Assembly: GCA_947629665.1 (NCBI GenBank)
Contig: CANREJ010000010.1
Coordinates: 1-48,366 of the forward strand
Length of the DNA: 48,366 nucleotides
Reading direction: 5' to 3'
From: an uncultured Clostridia bacterium
GTDB taxonomy: Bacteria > Bacillota > Clostridia > Christensenellales > Borkfalkiaceae
The notes beneath the pieces were generated by a model. The model searched no databases. It had not been told where the DNA came from and was given only the letters and a program-made list of their open reading frames with translations. This document shows, in pieces, positions 42,132 through 48,366 of the stretch (position 1 is its first letter; each line of letters starts with the position of its first letter). Made by a program: the position numbers and the translations under genes.

Positions 42132-43358
42132 TCAGTTTTCCGCAACCACGTCGGGTTGGGGTTCGCTTTGGGGAACTTCCTTGGGCTTTTTGACGGCTAC
42201 CACATACGCCGCAATGCAACCTATGATAATGCCCGCAAGCAAGCCTATGAGCAGGCAGATAATAACGCTCATGCCGCCCGAAGTTACTACTTCGCCATTG
42301 TATGCAACGAGTGAAGTGAGATCGTAGTAAGCGGCGATTTCCTTTTCACACTCTGCCGTTAAAGCAACGAGTTTATCGTACACGCTTTGGAGGGCGTCCG
42401 TAAACGTTTGGGGGGCAGGCTGTGCGGAGGCGATATACTCCTCGTACAGCTTTATGTCGGCTTCGAGGTTGGATATTTCCTCGGAAAGCCGAACCATCGT
42501 TTCCGTAGGCTGGATATTGTCCGAACCTACGCCCGCGCCGCCCTGCGAAAAGTTACCGTAGCTGTATTTGAGTGCTTGGAGCTTTATATCCCTTTCGCGC
42601 TGCATGTTTTTTACCATGTTGGCGTAGGTGATTTTTAACTCGTCCACGTTGTGCGCGTAGTGGTTGTTGTTCATGTCGCCGCGCATTGCAGCGAGAGTTC
42701 TCGATACTTCGTCAAGCTCGTTTATGATGCGGGTGCGCTCCGAAGTTGCCATGGTCTGCGCATTGATATTGCTTATCTGGCCGTGGAGATAGCTCCTTTG
42801 GCTTTCGAGAAGGTCCAGCTTATCTTCGAGATAGACGGTTTTGCCGTAGTTGGCAATGTATATATCCTGGTCGTTTGCCAAATTCTTAACGTAATTTACG
42901 GGGGCTTGCGCGATTGCGTCTATGAGGGCGCGCGCGTCGTCCACCGACTTCATACGCTTTGTTTTTACATGTATTGCAAAAACCATGTCGCCTTCGTTGG
43001 ATTGTTCGTCAATCTTTATAATCTGCCTGTCAATGTATATATCCGACTTTTCATACATTTTGGAAACGTCGAGATAGGAAAGGGTTGAGTTTTCGGCTTT
43101 GATTTCTTCCAGCTTTTCGGGAGTAACGAGGGCGCTGTATACATAGGGGGTACCATCGGGATAGGTGCCCGACCCGCTCCCCGGAAAAGTTATTGTGAAC
43201 TGCCTTACATACTCCTGCGTGTTTTTTGTGTAGCCGAAATAGAGCCCAAGCGTGCCCGCAACGGTGATTACCGCGGCAACTATGAGCGCTATCCATTTTT
43301 TGGACCATATCCTTTTTAATATTTCGCCGAACGAAATGCCTTCTTTTTCTTCTTCCAT
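42132..43358 (-). CDS. Wzz/YveK-like polysaccharide chain-length protein
   Basis: A 408-residue membrane protein with spans at about 24-45 and 360-385, and a long extracytoplasmic part rich in helices and coiled-coil-like heptads (about 130-300). This is the layout of polysaccharide co-polymerases that set chain length in capsule or exopolysaccharide export. No tyrosine-kinase domain is fused, as is usual in Gram-positives, and no kinase or glycosyltransferase genes lie nearby, so its pathway is not clear from this window. GGAGG five bases before the ATG. Confidence 0.8.
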   Translation of the reverse strand: MEEEKEGISFGEILKRIWSKKWIALIVAAVITVAGTLGLYFGYTKNTQEYVRQFTITFPGSGSGTYPDGTPYVYSALVTPEKLEEIKAENSTLSYLDVSKMYEKSDIYIDRQIIKIDEQSNEGDMVFAIHVKTKRMKSVDDARALIDAIAQAPVNYVKNLANDQDIYIANYGKTVYLEDKLDLLESQRSYLHGQISNINAQTMATSERTRIINELDEVSRTLAAMRGDMNNNHYAHNVDELKITYANMVKNMQRERDIKLQALKYSYGNFSQGGAGVGSDNIQPTETMVRLSEEISNLEADIKLYEEYIASAQPAPQTFTDALQSVYDKLVALTAECEKEIAAYYDLTSLVAYNGEVVTSGGMSVIICLLIGLLAGIIIGCIAAYVVAVKKPKEVPQSEPQPDVVAEN

Positions 43359-43441
43359 TCCTGCCTCCGTAGGCGCTTACAAAACCCTTTAACCGCACAA
43401 AAACGGGCGGCGATATATTTAGCTTTTGCACGCGTACATAT

Positions 43442-43471
43442 AATATACCACATTGCGGCGCATAAAGTCAA
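43442..43471 (-). promoter_or_regulatory. Promoter of the Wzz-like gene
   Basis: On the minus strand, TTGACT and TATATT are separated by 18 nt, leaving a leader of about 75 nt with a possible small hairpin (CCGCCCG/GTGCGG). Confidence 0.55.
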
Positions 43472-43532
43472 CGAATTGTTTGAATATTTTGATTATTGCA
43501 CCGCCGCGGTGTGGCTTAAACGGCATAAAACA

Positions 43533-44240
43533 TCAATTGGAAAGCATATAATTTTTGAAATATTCGGCGAAATCGACTACTCCCGTGGACGGATTGTCCG
43601 TACCGCTACTGCCGTTCAGCTTTTTTGCAAATCTTATTGCGTTATTTAAAGAGCCTCCGTTTTGAGTTAAAATATCATGGATATTTGGAATGTTCTTTTC
43701 ATATTTAAAGCCTATTTTTTTGAGTTTCGGTTGATTGTTTAATTTATCCTTGTAATCGTCGCGCGTTAAACGAGATTCACAATAATCGTAATATAGCCAC
43801 AGCCACAGCTCAAAACATTCATTGGACCAACAGGAATGCCACACTATACCCGTTTGCGTATTATAATAAAAATCTTCTAAATTTTTATCGGTTGAATCGT
43901 TTTGTGCTAAAATTAAGTTGTGAGCCGCGTTAAAATCGTCAAACGAATCCTTGTCGAAAAATATCCACACGTGGTTTATCTGCCGGCCTTTTCTCAATTT
44001 TTGTTTTACGTCGGTAATTGCAAAATTGACAAGGTCGACCGTGTGCAGAGATTTTTCCCCATTACGCCTGATTATGTCGATATCGTTGGGCTTGCATTTA
44101 TATTTTTCTGCTATCCTGTTCTTTATGTTGTCTACATAGTAAGGTTCCGTTCTGGTGCCCTCGGAATATACGAGATGTACGCCGAATTGCAAAAGTTCCG
44201 TGGGAACACTATTCCTGCCGCGGGGTAAAAAATTATTCAT
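43533..44240 (-). CDS. RloB/AbiLii-like putative defence nuclease
   Basis: A 235-residue protein of the RloB family, thought to have a TOPRIM-like nuclease fold. EGTRTEPYYVDNI (27-39) gives the first acidic site, FFDKDSFDD (94-102) a DxD-like site and SNECFELWLWLYY (139-151) the family signature. In known systems such proteins pair with an SMC/OLD-like ATPase (RloA-RloB near restriction loci, AbiLi-AbiLii phage exclusion). Here it overlaps the ATPase gene by 8 nt, so the two are made together. Codon use is more AT-rich than in neighbours, fitting horizontal transfer. The target is unknown. Confidence 0.82.
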   Translation of the reverse strand: MNNFLPRGRNSVPTELLQFGVHLVYSEGTRTEPYYVDNIKNRIAEKYKCKPNDIDIIRRNGEKSLHTVDLVNFAITDVKQKLRKGRQINHVWIFFDKDSFDDFNAAHNLILAQNDSTDKNLEDFYYNTQTGIVWHSCWSNECFELWLWLYYDYCESRLTRDDYKDKLNNQPKLKKIGFKYEKNIPNIHDILTQNGGSLNNAIRFAKKLNGSSGTDNPSTGVVDFAEYFKNYMLSN

Positions 44241-45504
44241 TCCAATCCAGCCCTTTCCTTATAAAAGGATCCGCGCCAAAGCGGCCTTCAAGATATTGTT
44301 TGTTAAACTTTGCGTCTTTGCGGACTTGCTCGCCCTTGTAATTCACAATATTTGAAAGTGGAACCAACGTTGAGGAGTAGTTCTCGTCCCTGAACACGAA
44401 CCAAATTTCATCTCTTCTAAACAGCTCATTGTCCATATTGATTATATCGTGCGAATTAAATATAAGTTGAGCATGGTTTTGGTTTTGCTGGAACAATTCC
44501 ACTAATGCACGCGTTAATTTGGGGTGCAGATAAGCGTTTATGTCATTGCAATAAAAAATCGTACCCTTGTCGAGAAACATTAAAATATTTACAAACAAAT
44601 CAAATATTTTGGCAGTGCCGGAAGATTCCATTTTCAAAGGTAATTCAATATATGTTTTTTTGCCGTTTTGTAAAACCTCCCGAACAAAAAATACCGGGGT
44701 GGGGTTTTCCTTTTTGACTTTTATTGAATGAACTTTTATATCTACCTTACTTAACAGTTTCACGATTTGCGCACTGTTGCTTTCCACAAAATTAAAATAC
44801 TCCGGCGTATAAGCCCCTCTTAAAATTTCAAGGCGGCGGATACTGTTAATTTGCCCCATCAATCTTCTTATAATATCAAATTGTAAAGGCAAATCCCCAT
44901 CGTTATTTGCAAAATTTTCATATATATAACTCACAACCGTTTTGTTTTTTGCCAGCTTCACACTTAAATTGATTAATATCGTTTCAAAAAATTCCCCGGT
45001 TATTCTTCCGTCTGAAAAACGCTCGAAAAGAGATGTAAATTCCTGCGTACCTGCTTTTCTAAACGTAACGGATTCATAATTGATATTAAATATAAACGTA
45101 GTTATCGGACTACGCTTGAAAGCCTGTTCATCGATTCCTTCCGTTTCGTCATATTTTCTCTCGGCAATTATGTTGAATTTATAGCCTATTTCAAATTCTT
45201 CATCAACAAAAAATACAGTTATTTCAATTTCTTTTGAACCTGAATATACGCAGGCAAATTCATAATCCGGAAAAAGTAAGGTTGAACCTTTTTGAAGAGC
45301 TTTTATGAGCGATAAAACTCTTAAAAGATTAGATTTGCCCCCTCCGTTTGGGCCATAGCAAGACGCCGTTTTTAGCAACCTATTGTCTGCAATCTCAACT
45401 ATATGGTTGGAATGTTCACTGACTCTGTCGTAATCGGCTTCCATACTGAATAAACTCTCGTTTTTAAAAGAAGTAAAATTTTTAATCAACAATTCTTTTA
45501 ACAT
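44233..45504 (-). CDS. AbiLi/RloA-like AAA ATPase of a defence pair
   Basis: A 423-residue ABC/SMC-type ATPase. The N-terminus LKELLIKNFTSFKNESLFSM is typical, Walker A is GPNGGGKS (51-58) and the switch histidine is in IFNSHDIINMD (about 349-359). The Walker B region reads FYCNDINAYLHP (about 317-328); alignment to the usual DEIxxxLHP puts Asn where the Walker B Asp is expected and Asp in place of the catalytic Glu. No inserted nuclease domain is obvious. GGGAG ten bases before the ATG supports the start. It likely senses infection and controls the RloB-like partner. Confidence 0.82.
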   Translation of the reverse strand: MLKELLIKNFTSFKNESLFSMEADYDRVSEHSNHIVEIADNRLLKTASCYGPNGGGKSNLLRVLSLIKALQKGSTLLFPDYEFACVYSGSKEIEITVFFVDEEFEIGYKFNIIAERKYDETEGIDEQAFKRSPITTFIFNINYESVTFRKAGTQEFTSLFERFSDGRITGEFFETILINLSVKLAKNKTVVSYIYENFANNDGDLPLQFDIIRRLMGQINSIRRLEILRGAYTPEYFNFVESNSAQIVKLLSKVDIKVHSIKVKKENPTPVFFVREVLQNGKKTYIELPLKMESSGTAKIFDLFVNILMFLDKGTIFYCNDINAYLHPKLTRALVELFQQNQNHAQLIFNSHDIINMDNELFRRDEIWFVFRDENYSSTLVPLSNIVNYKGEQVRKDAKFNKQYLEGRFGADPFIRKGLDWNE

Positions 45505-45519
45505 GATTATTTTGCTCCC

Positions 45520-45538
45520 TATGAGAAAATTTCTCATA
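45520..45538 (-). promoter_or_regulatory. Palindrome at the defence operon +1, possible operator
   Basis: TATGAGAAA and TTTCTCATA form perfect 9-bp arms around one base. The predicted transcription start falls inside it, so a bound protein would block transcription; it could also fold in the 5' leader. Confidence 0.6.
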
Positions 45539-45541
45539 TTA

Positions 45542-45570
45542 ATTATACACCATATAAAAGCGGTTTTCAA
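45542..45570 (-). promoter_or_regulatory. Promoter of the defence operon
   Basis: On the minus strand, TTGAAA and a perfect TATAAT are separated by 17 nt, immediately upstream of the palindrome. Confidence 0.7.
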
Positions 45571-45635
45571 CAGTTTTTATAAAATTTTTAATTTGCTTTC
45601 GACAAAATTCCCGCAATGATGCAAAACAAATAAAA

Positions 45636-45662
45636 AAGACCGTTCCGCGGGGGAACGGTCTT
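45636..45662 (-). terminator. ppdK terminator
   Basis: AAGACCGTTCC and GGAACGGTCTT flank a 5-nt loop, and T6 follows on the minus strand. It lies 68 nt after the ppdK stop. Confidence 0.85.
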
Positions 45663-45729
45663 GGCTGTTGCCTTGTTATTGCTTTATTGTTGCTTTTTTA
45701 TTGCTTGGCTATTGCCTTTTAGGCCTTTA

Positions 45730-48366
45730 TTACTTTTTGAAGATTTTGCCGAGCTTGCTCTTTATGTTGTCGACAAAATTTCTGGGGTTCTTTATGTTGG
45801 CCTGCGCCGCCGCAAGTCTTGCAATGGGCACTCTGTAAGGCGAGCAGGAAACATAATTCAAACCGATGTTGTGGCAGAACTCTATCGACGAAGGGTCGCC
45901 GCCGTGTTCGCCGCAAATACCTACGTGCAGGTCGCTCCTCGTGCTCTTGCCGAGCTTAACCGCCATGTCCATGAGCTTACCTACGCCCGTTGTGTCCAGA
46001 CGGGAGAACGGATCGCTCTCGTAAATCTTGTTGGAATAGTATGCGGGAAGGAACTTGCCGGCATCGTCGCGCGAGAAGCCGAAGGTCATCTGCGTTAAGT
46101 CGTTGGTGCCGAAGCAGAAGAACTCCGCCTCCTTTGCAATCTCGTCCGCGGTCAATGCAGCACGGGGAATTTCAATCATGGTGCCCACTTCGTATTTGAG
46201 GTCAACGCCCGAAGCCTTTATAACTTCGTCGGCAGTCTGCACTACGATTTTCTTTACAAACGCCATTTCCTTTACTTCGCCCGTCAGGGGAATCATGATT
46301 TCGGGAACGACGTTCCAGCTCGGATGCTTCTTCTGTACGTTGATGGCCGCCTTAATAACCGCCTTGGTCTGCATAACGGCGATTTCGGGATAGGTTACGC
46401 ACAGACGGCAGCCCCTGTGCCCCATCATGGGGTTAAATTCGTGCAGGTCGGAAATTATCTGCTTGATTTGGGCAACCGTTTTATTCTGCGCCTTTGCAAG
46501 CGCCTCTATATCTTCCTCCGCCGTGGGTACGAACTCGTGAAGGGGAGGATCGAGGAAACGGATTGTTACGGGCTGGCCTTCGAGGGCTTCCATAAGTCCT
46601 TCGAAGTCCGCCTGTTGCATGGGCTCTATTTTGGCGAGCGCGGCTTCCCTCTCCTCTACCTTGTCGGCGCAGATCATCTCGCGGAAGGCGCCTATCCTGG
46701 CGGGATCAAAGAACATATGCTCGGTGCGGCAGAGACCTATGCCCTGCGCGCCGAACGCCATTGCCTGCTTTGCGTCCTTGGGAGTGTCGGCGTTGGTTCT
46801 TACCTGTAACGCCTTGTATTTGTCGGCGAGGGTCATTATCCTGCCGAAGTAGCCGGAGTTGGGGTCTGCGGGAACGGTGGGAATGAGGCAGTTATATATG
46901 TTGCCGGTGGAGCCGTCGAGGGACAAAACGTCGCCCTCTTTATAAACCTTGCCGCCCAGAGTGAACTGCTTGTTCTCCTCGTCCATCTTTATGTCGCCGC
47001 AACCGGATACGCAGCACGTGCCCATGCCGCGGGCTACGACTGCCGCGTGGGAGGTCTGTCCGCCGCGAACCGTTAATATGCCCTGCGCAAACTTCATGCC
47101 CTCGATGTCTTCGGGGGAAGTTTCAAGGCGCACAAGCACAACCTTTTTGCCCTTTTTGCCTTCCTTTACAGCGTCCTCTGCGGTGAACACTATTGTGCCC
47201 GCCGCCGCGCCGGGGGAGGCCGCTATGCCCTTGCCCACAACGTTTTTCTTGTCCGCTTCGGCAAGAGCCTTGGGGTCGAACTGCGGGTGAAGAAGCATAT
47301 CAAGCGATTTTGCGTCTATCTGCATGAGGGCTTCCTGCTCGGTTATCATGCCCTCGTCTATGAGGTCGCAGGCGATTTTTATAGCGGCGGCGGCAGTGCG
47401 CTTGCCGTTACGGGTTTGGAGCATGTAGAGCTTTTCGTTCTCTACGGTGAACTCCATATCCTGCATGTCGTGATAGTGGTTTTCCAAAATGTTGCAAACG
47501 TTTTGGAACTGGTCGTACACGGCGGGGAATATCTTTTTCATCTGCTCGATGGGCATGGGGGTTCTTACGCCCGCAACAACGTCCTCGCCCTGTGCGTTGG
47601 TGAGGAACTCGCCCATAAGACCCTTTTCGCCCGTGGCGGGGTTACGCGTGAACGCAACGCCCGTGCCGCAGTTGTCGCCCATGTTGCCGAACGCCATCAT
47701 CTGTACGTTTACGGCAGTGCCCCAGCTGTAAGGAATGTCGTGGTCCATTCTGTATACGTTGGCGCGGGGGTTGTCCCACGAACGGAATACCGCCTTTATT
47801 GCCTCAAAGAGCTGGTCCTTGGGGTCGGAGGGGAAGTCCGTGCCTATCTGCTTTTTGTACTCCGCCTTGAATTGGTTTGCAAGGGCCTTTAAATCCTCGG
47901 CGTTGAGTTCAACGTCCTGCGTTACGCCCTTCTTTTCCTTCATCTCGTCGATGAGCTTTTCGAAATATTTTTTGCCGACTTCCATTACGACGTCGGAGAA
48001 CATCTGGATAAATCTGCGGTAGCAGTCGTAAGCCCAACGGGGATTGCCCGACTTCTGCGCAAGGACTTCAACGACCTCCTCGTTGAGGCCGAGGTTCAAA
48101 ATGGTGTCCATCATGCCGGGCATGGAAGCGCGCGCACCGGAGCGCACCGAAACGAGCAAGGGGTTTTCCTTGTCGCCGAACTTTTTGCCCGTAATCTTTT
48201 CCATTTTGTCAACGTATTCGAGGATCTCTTTTTTGATGCTGTCGTTAATCTTCTTTCCGTCCTCATAATACTGTGTGCAAGCCTCCGTGCTTATGGTAAA
48301 GCCCTGGGGCACGGGCAGGCCGATGTTGGTCATCTCCGCCAGATTCGCGCCCTTGCCGCCCAAAAG
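45730..48366 (-). CDS. ppdK: Pyruvate, phosphate dikinase (5' end cut by window)
   Basis: Interconverts pyruvate and PEP using ATP/AMP and phosphate, central to PPi-linked glycolysis and gluconeogenesis in anaerobes. About 878 residues are visible. The reading frame is open to the window edge (LLGGKGANLAEMTNIGLP), so the true start, probably 10-20 codons further, is outside. The nucleotide-binding domain is first, then GGQTSHAAVVARGMG with the phosphorylated histidine, then the PEP/pyruvate TIM barrel ending in GICGEHGGDP with the catalytic cysteine. No truncation or frameshift is seen inside. In plants and some bacteria a regulatory kinase controls it; none is seen here. Confidence 0.96.
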   Translation of the reverse strand, partial: LLGGKGANLAEMTNIGLPVPQGFTISTEACTQYYEDGKKINDSIKKEILEYVDKMEKITGKKFGDKENPLLVSVRSGARASMPGMMDTILNLGLNEEVVEVLAQKSGNPRWAYDCYRRFIQMFSDVVMEVGKKYFEKLIDEMKEKKGVTQDVELNAEDLKALANQFKAEYKKQIGTDFPSDPKDQLFEAIKAVFRSWDNPRANVYRMDHDIPYSWGTAVNVQMMAFGNMGDNCGTGVAFTRNPATGEKGLMGEFLTNAQGEDVVAGVRTPMPIEQMKKIFPAVYDQFQNVCNILENHYHDMQDMEFTVENEKLYMLQTRNGKRTAAAAIKIACDLIDEGMITEQEALMQIDAKSLDMLLHPQFDPKALAEADKKNVVGKGIAASPGAAAGTIVFTAEDAVKEGKKGKKVVLVRLETSPEDIEGMKFAQGILTVRGGQTSHAAVVARGMGTCCVSGCGDIKMDEENKQFTLGGKVYKEGDVLSLDGSTGNIYNCLIPTVPADPNSGYFGRIMTLADKYKALQVRTNADTPKDAKQAMAFGAQGIGLCRTEHMFFDPARIGAFREMICADKVEEREAALAKIEPMQQADFEGLMEALEGQPVTIRFLDPPLHEFVPTAEEDIEALAKAQNKTVAQIKQIISDLHEFNPMMGHRGCRLCVTYPEIAVMQTKAVIKAAINVQKKHPSWNVVPEIMIPLTGEVKEMAFVKKIVVQTADEVIKASGVDLKYEVGTMIEIPRAALTADEIAKEAEFFCFGTNDLTQMTFGFSRDDAGKFLPAYYSNKIYESDPFSRLDTTGVGKLMDMAVKLGKSTRSDLHVGICGEHGGDPSSIEFCHNIGLNYVSCSPYRVPIARLAAAQANIKNPRNFVDNIKSKLGKIFKK

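Noticed and set aside
1-48366. CRISPR arrays, tRNA and rRNA genes, insertion sequences
   Set aside because: I saw no regularly spaced identical repeats with unique spacers, no cloverleaf other than the tmRNA ends, no rRNA sequence and no transposase or integrase reading frame.

Overview
The window looks like a chromosome segment of an anaerobic, probably spore-forming member of the Bacillota (Clostridia), most likely from a gut-associated lineage known mainly from metagenomes. The signs are a six-subunit Rnf complex in the clostridial order C-D-G-E-A-B, pyruvate phosphate dikinase, the RqcH quality-control factor, the tig-clpP-clpX-lon-engB cluster, and two proteins of sporulation families (PdaB and YlbJ). 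Genes are moderately GC-rich and packed in operons with 1-11 nt overlaps. Intergenic promoters are AT-rich and close to the sigma-A consensus.

Layout. 1-2.36 kb: two poorly known genes beside the 3' end of a tmRNA gene (ssrA, minus strand, 2362-2748). 2.86-6.77 kb: a plus-strand operon of PfkB-type sugar kinase, phosphopantetheinyl transferase, MTA/SAH nucleosidase, uracil-DNA glycosylase and ApgM-type phosphoglycerate mutase. 6.8-13.3 kb: minus-strand proteostasis cluster (trigger factor, ClpP, ClpX, Lon, EngB). 13.4-17.6 kb: RqcH, a small membrane protein, two related winged-helix/tail-anchor-like proteins and an anchored extracellular protein. 18.4-19.8 kb: M18 aminopeptidase. 20-25.7 kb: Gx-transporter-like protein and rnfCDGEAB. 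25.8-31.8 kb: a membrane-anchored surface protein, NusG-II protein and ApbE lipoprotein (flavinylation, probably serving RnfD/RnfG), Lgt and a MATE transporter. 32.3-36.1 kb: a two-OB-fold SSB, PdaB-like deacetylase, RarA and a patatin. 36.1-42 kb: YlbJ facing a seven-gene minus-strand operon, alr-fthC-(membrane protein)-rsmD-coaD-aroF-pheA. 42.1-43.4 kb: a Wzz-like protein. 43.5-45.5 kb: a more AT-rich two-gene ATPase plus RloB cassette, which I read as an AbiL/RloAB-type phage-defence system with its own promoter and a palindrome at the predicted +1. 45.7 kb to the end: pyruvate phosphate dikinase, with its N-terminus cut by the window edge.

The most unusual layer is not coding. At least six intergenic regions (1-187, 11041-11359, 17594-18404, 27283-27508, 29165-29436, 31836-32294) are built from a shared set of repeat modules. 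They include exact 36-43 bp matches kilobases apart and a hairpin whose two arms change together between copies. These repeats abut gene ends and supply stop codons or false start codons. Other points are a tmRNA whose 3' CCA end is buried in a roughly 23-bp hairpin, an unusually long tmRNA tag ending in -ACAA, and several genes whose -10 box lies 9 nt before the start codon with no Shine-Dalgarno sequence, which suggests leaderless mRNAs.
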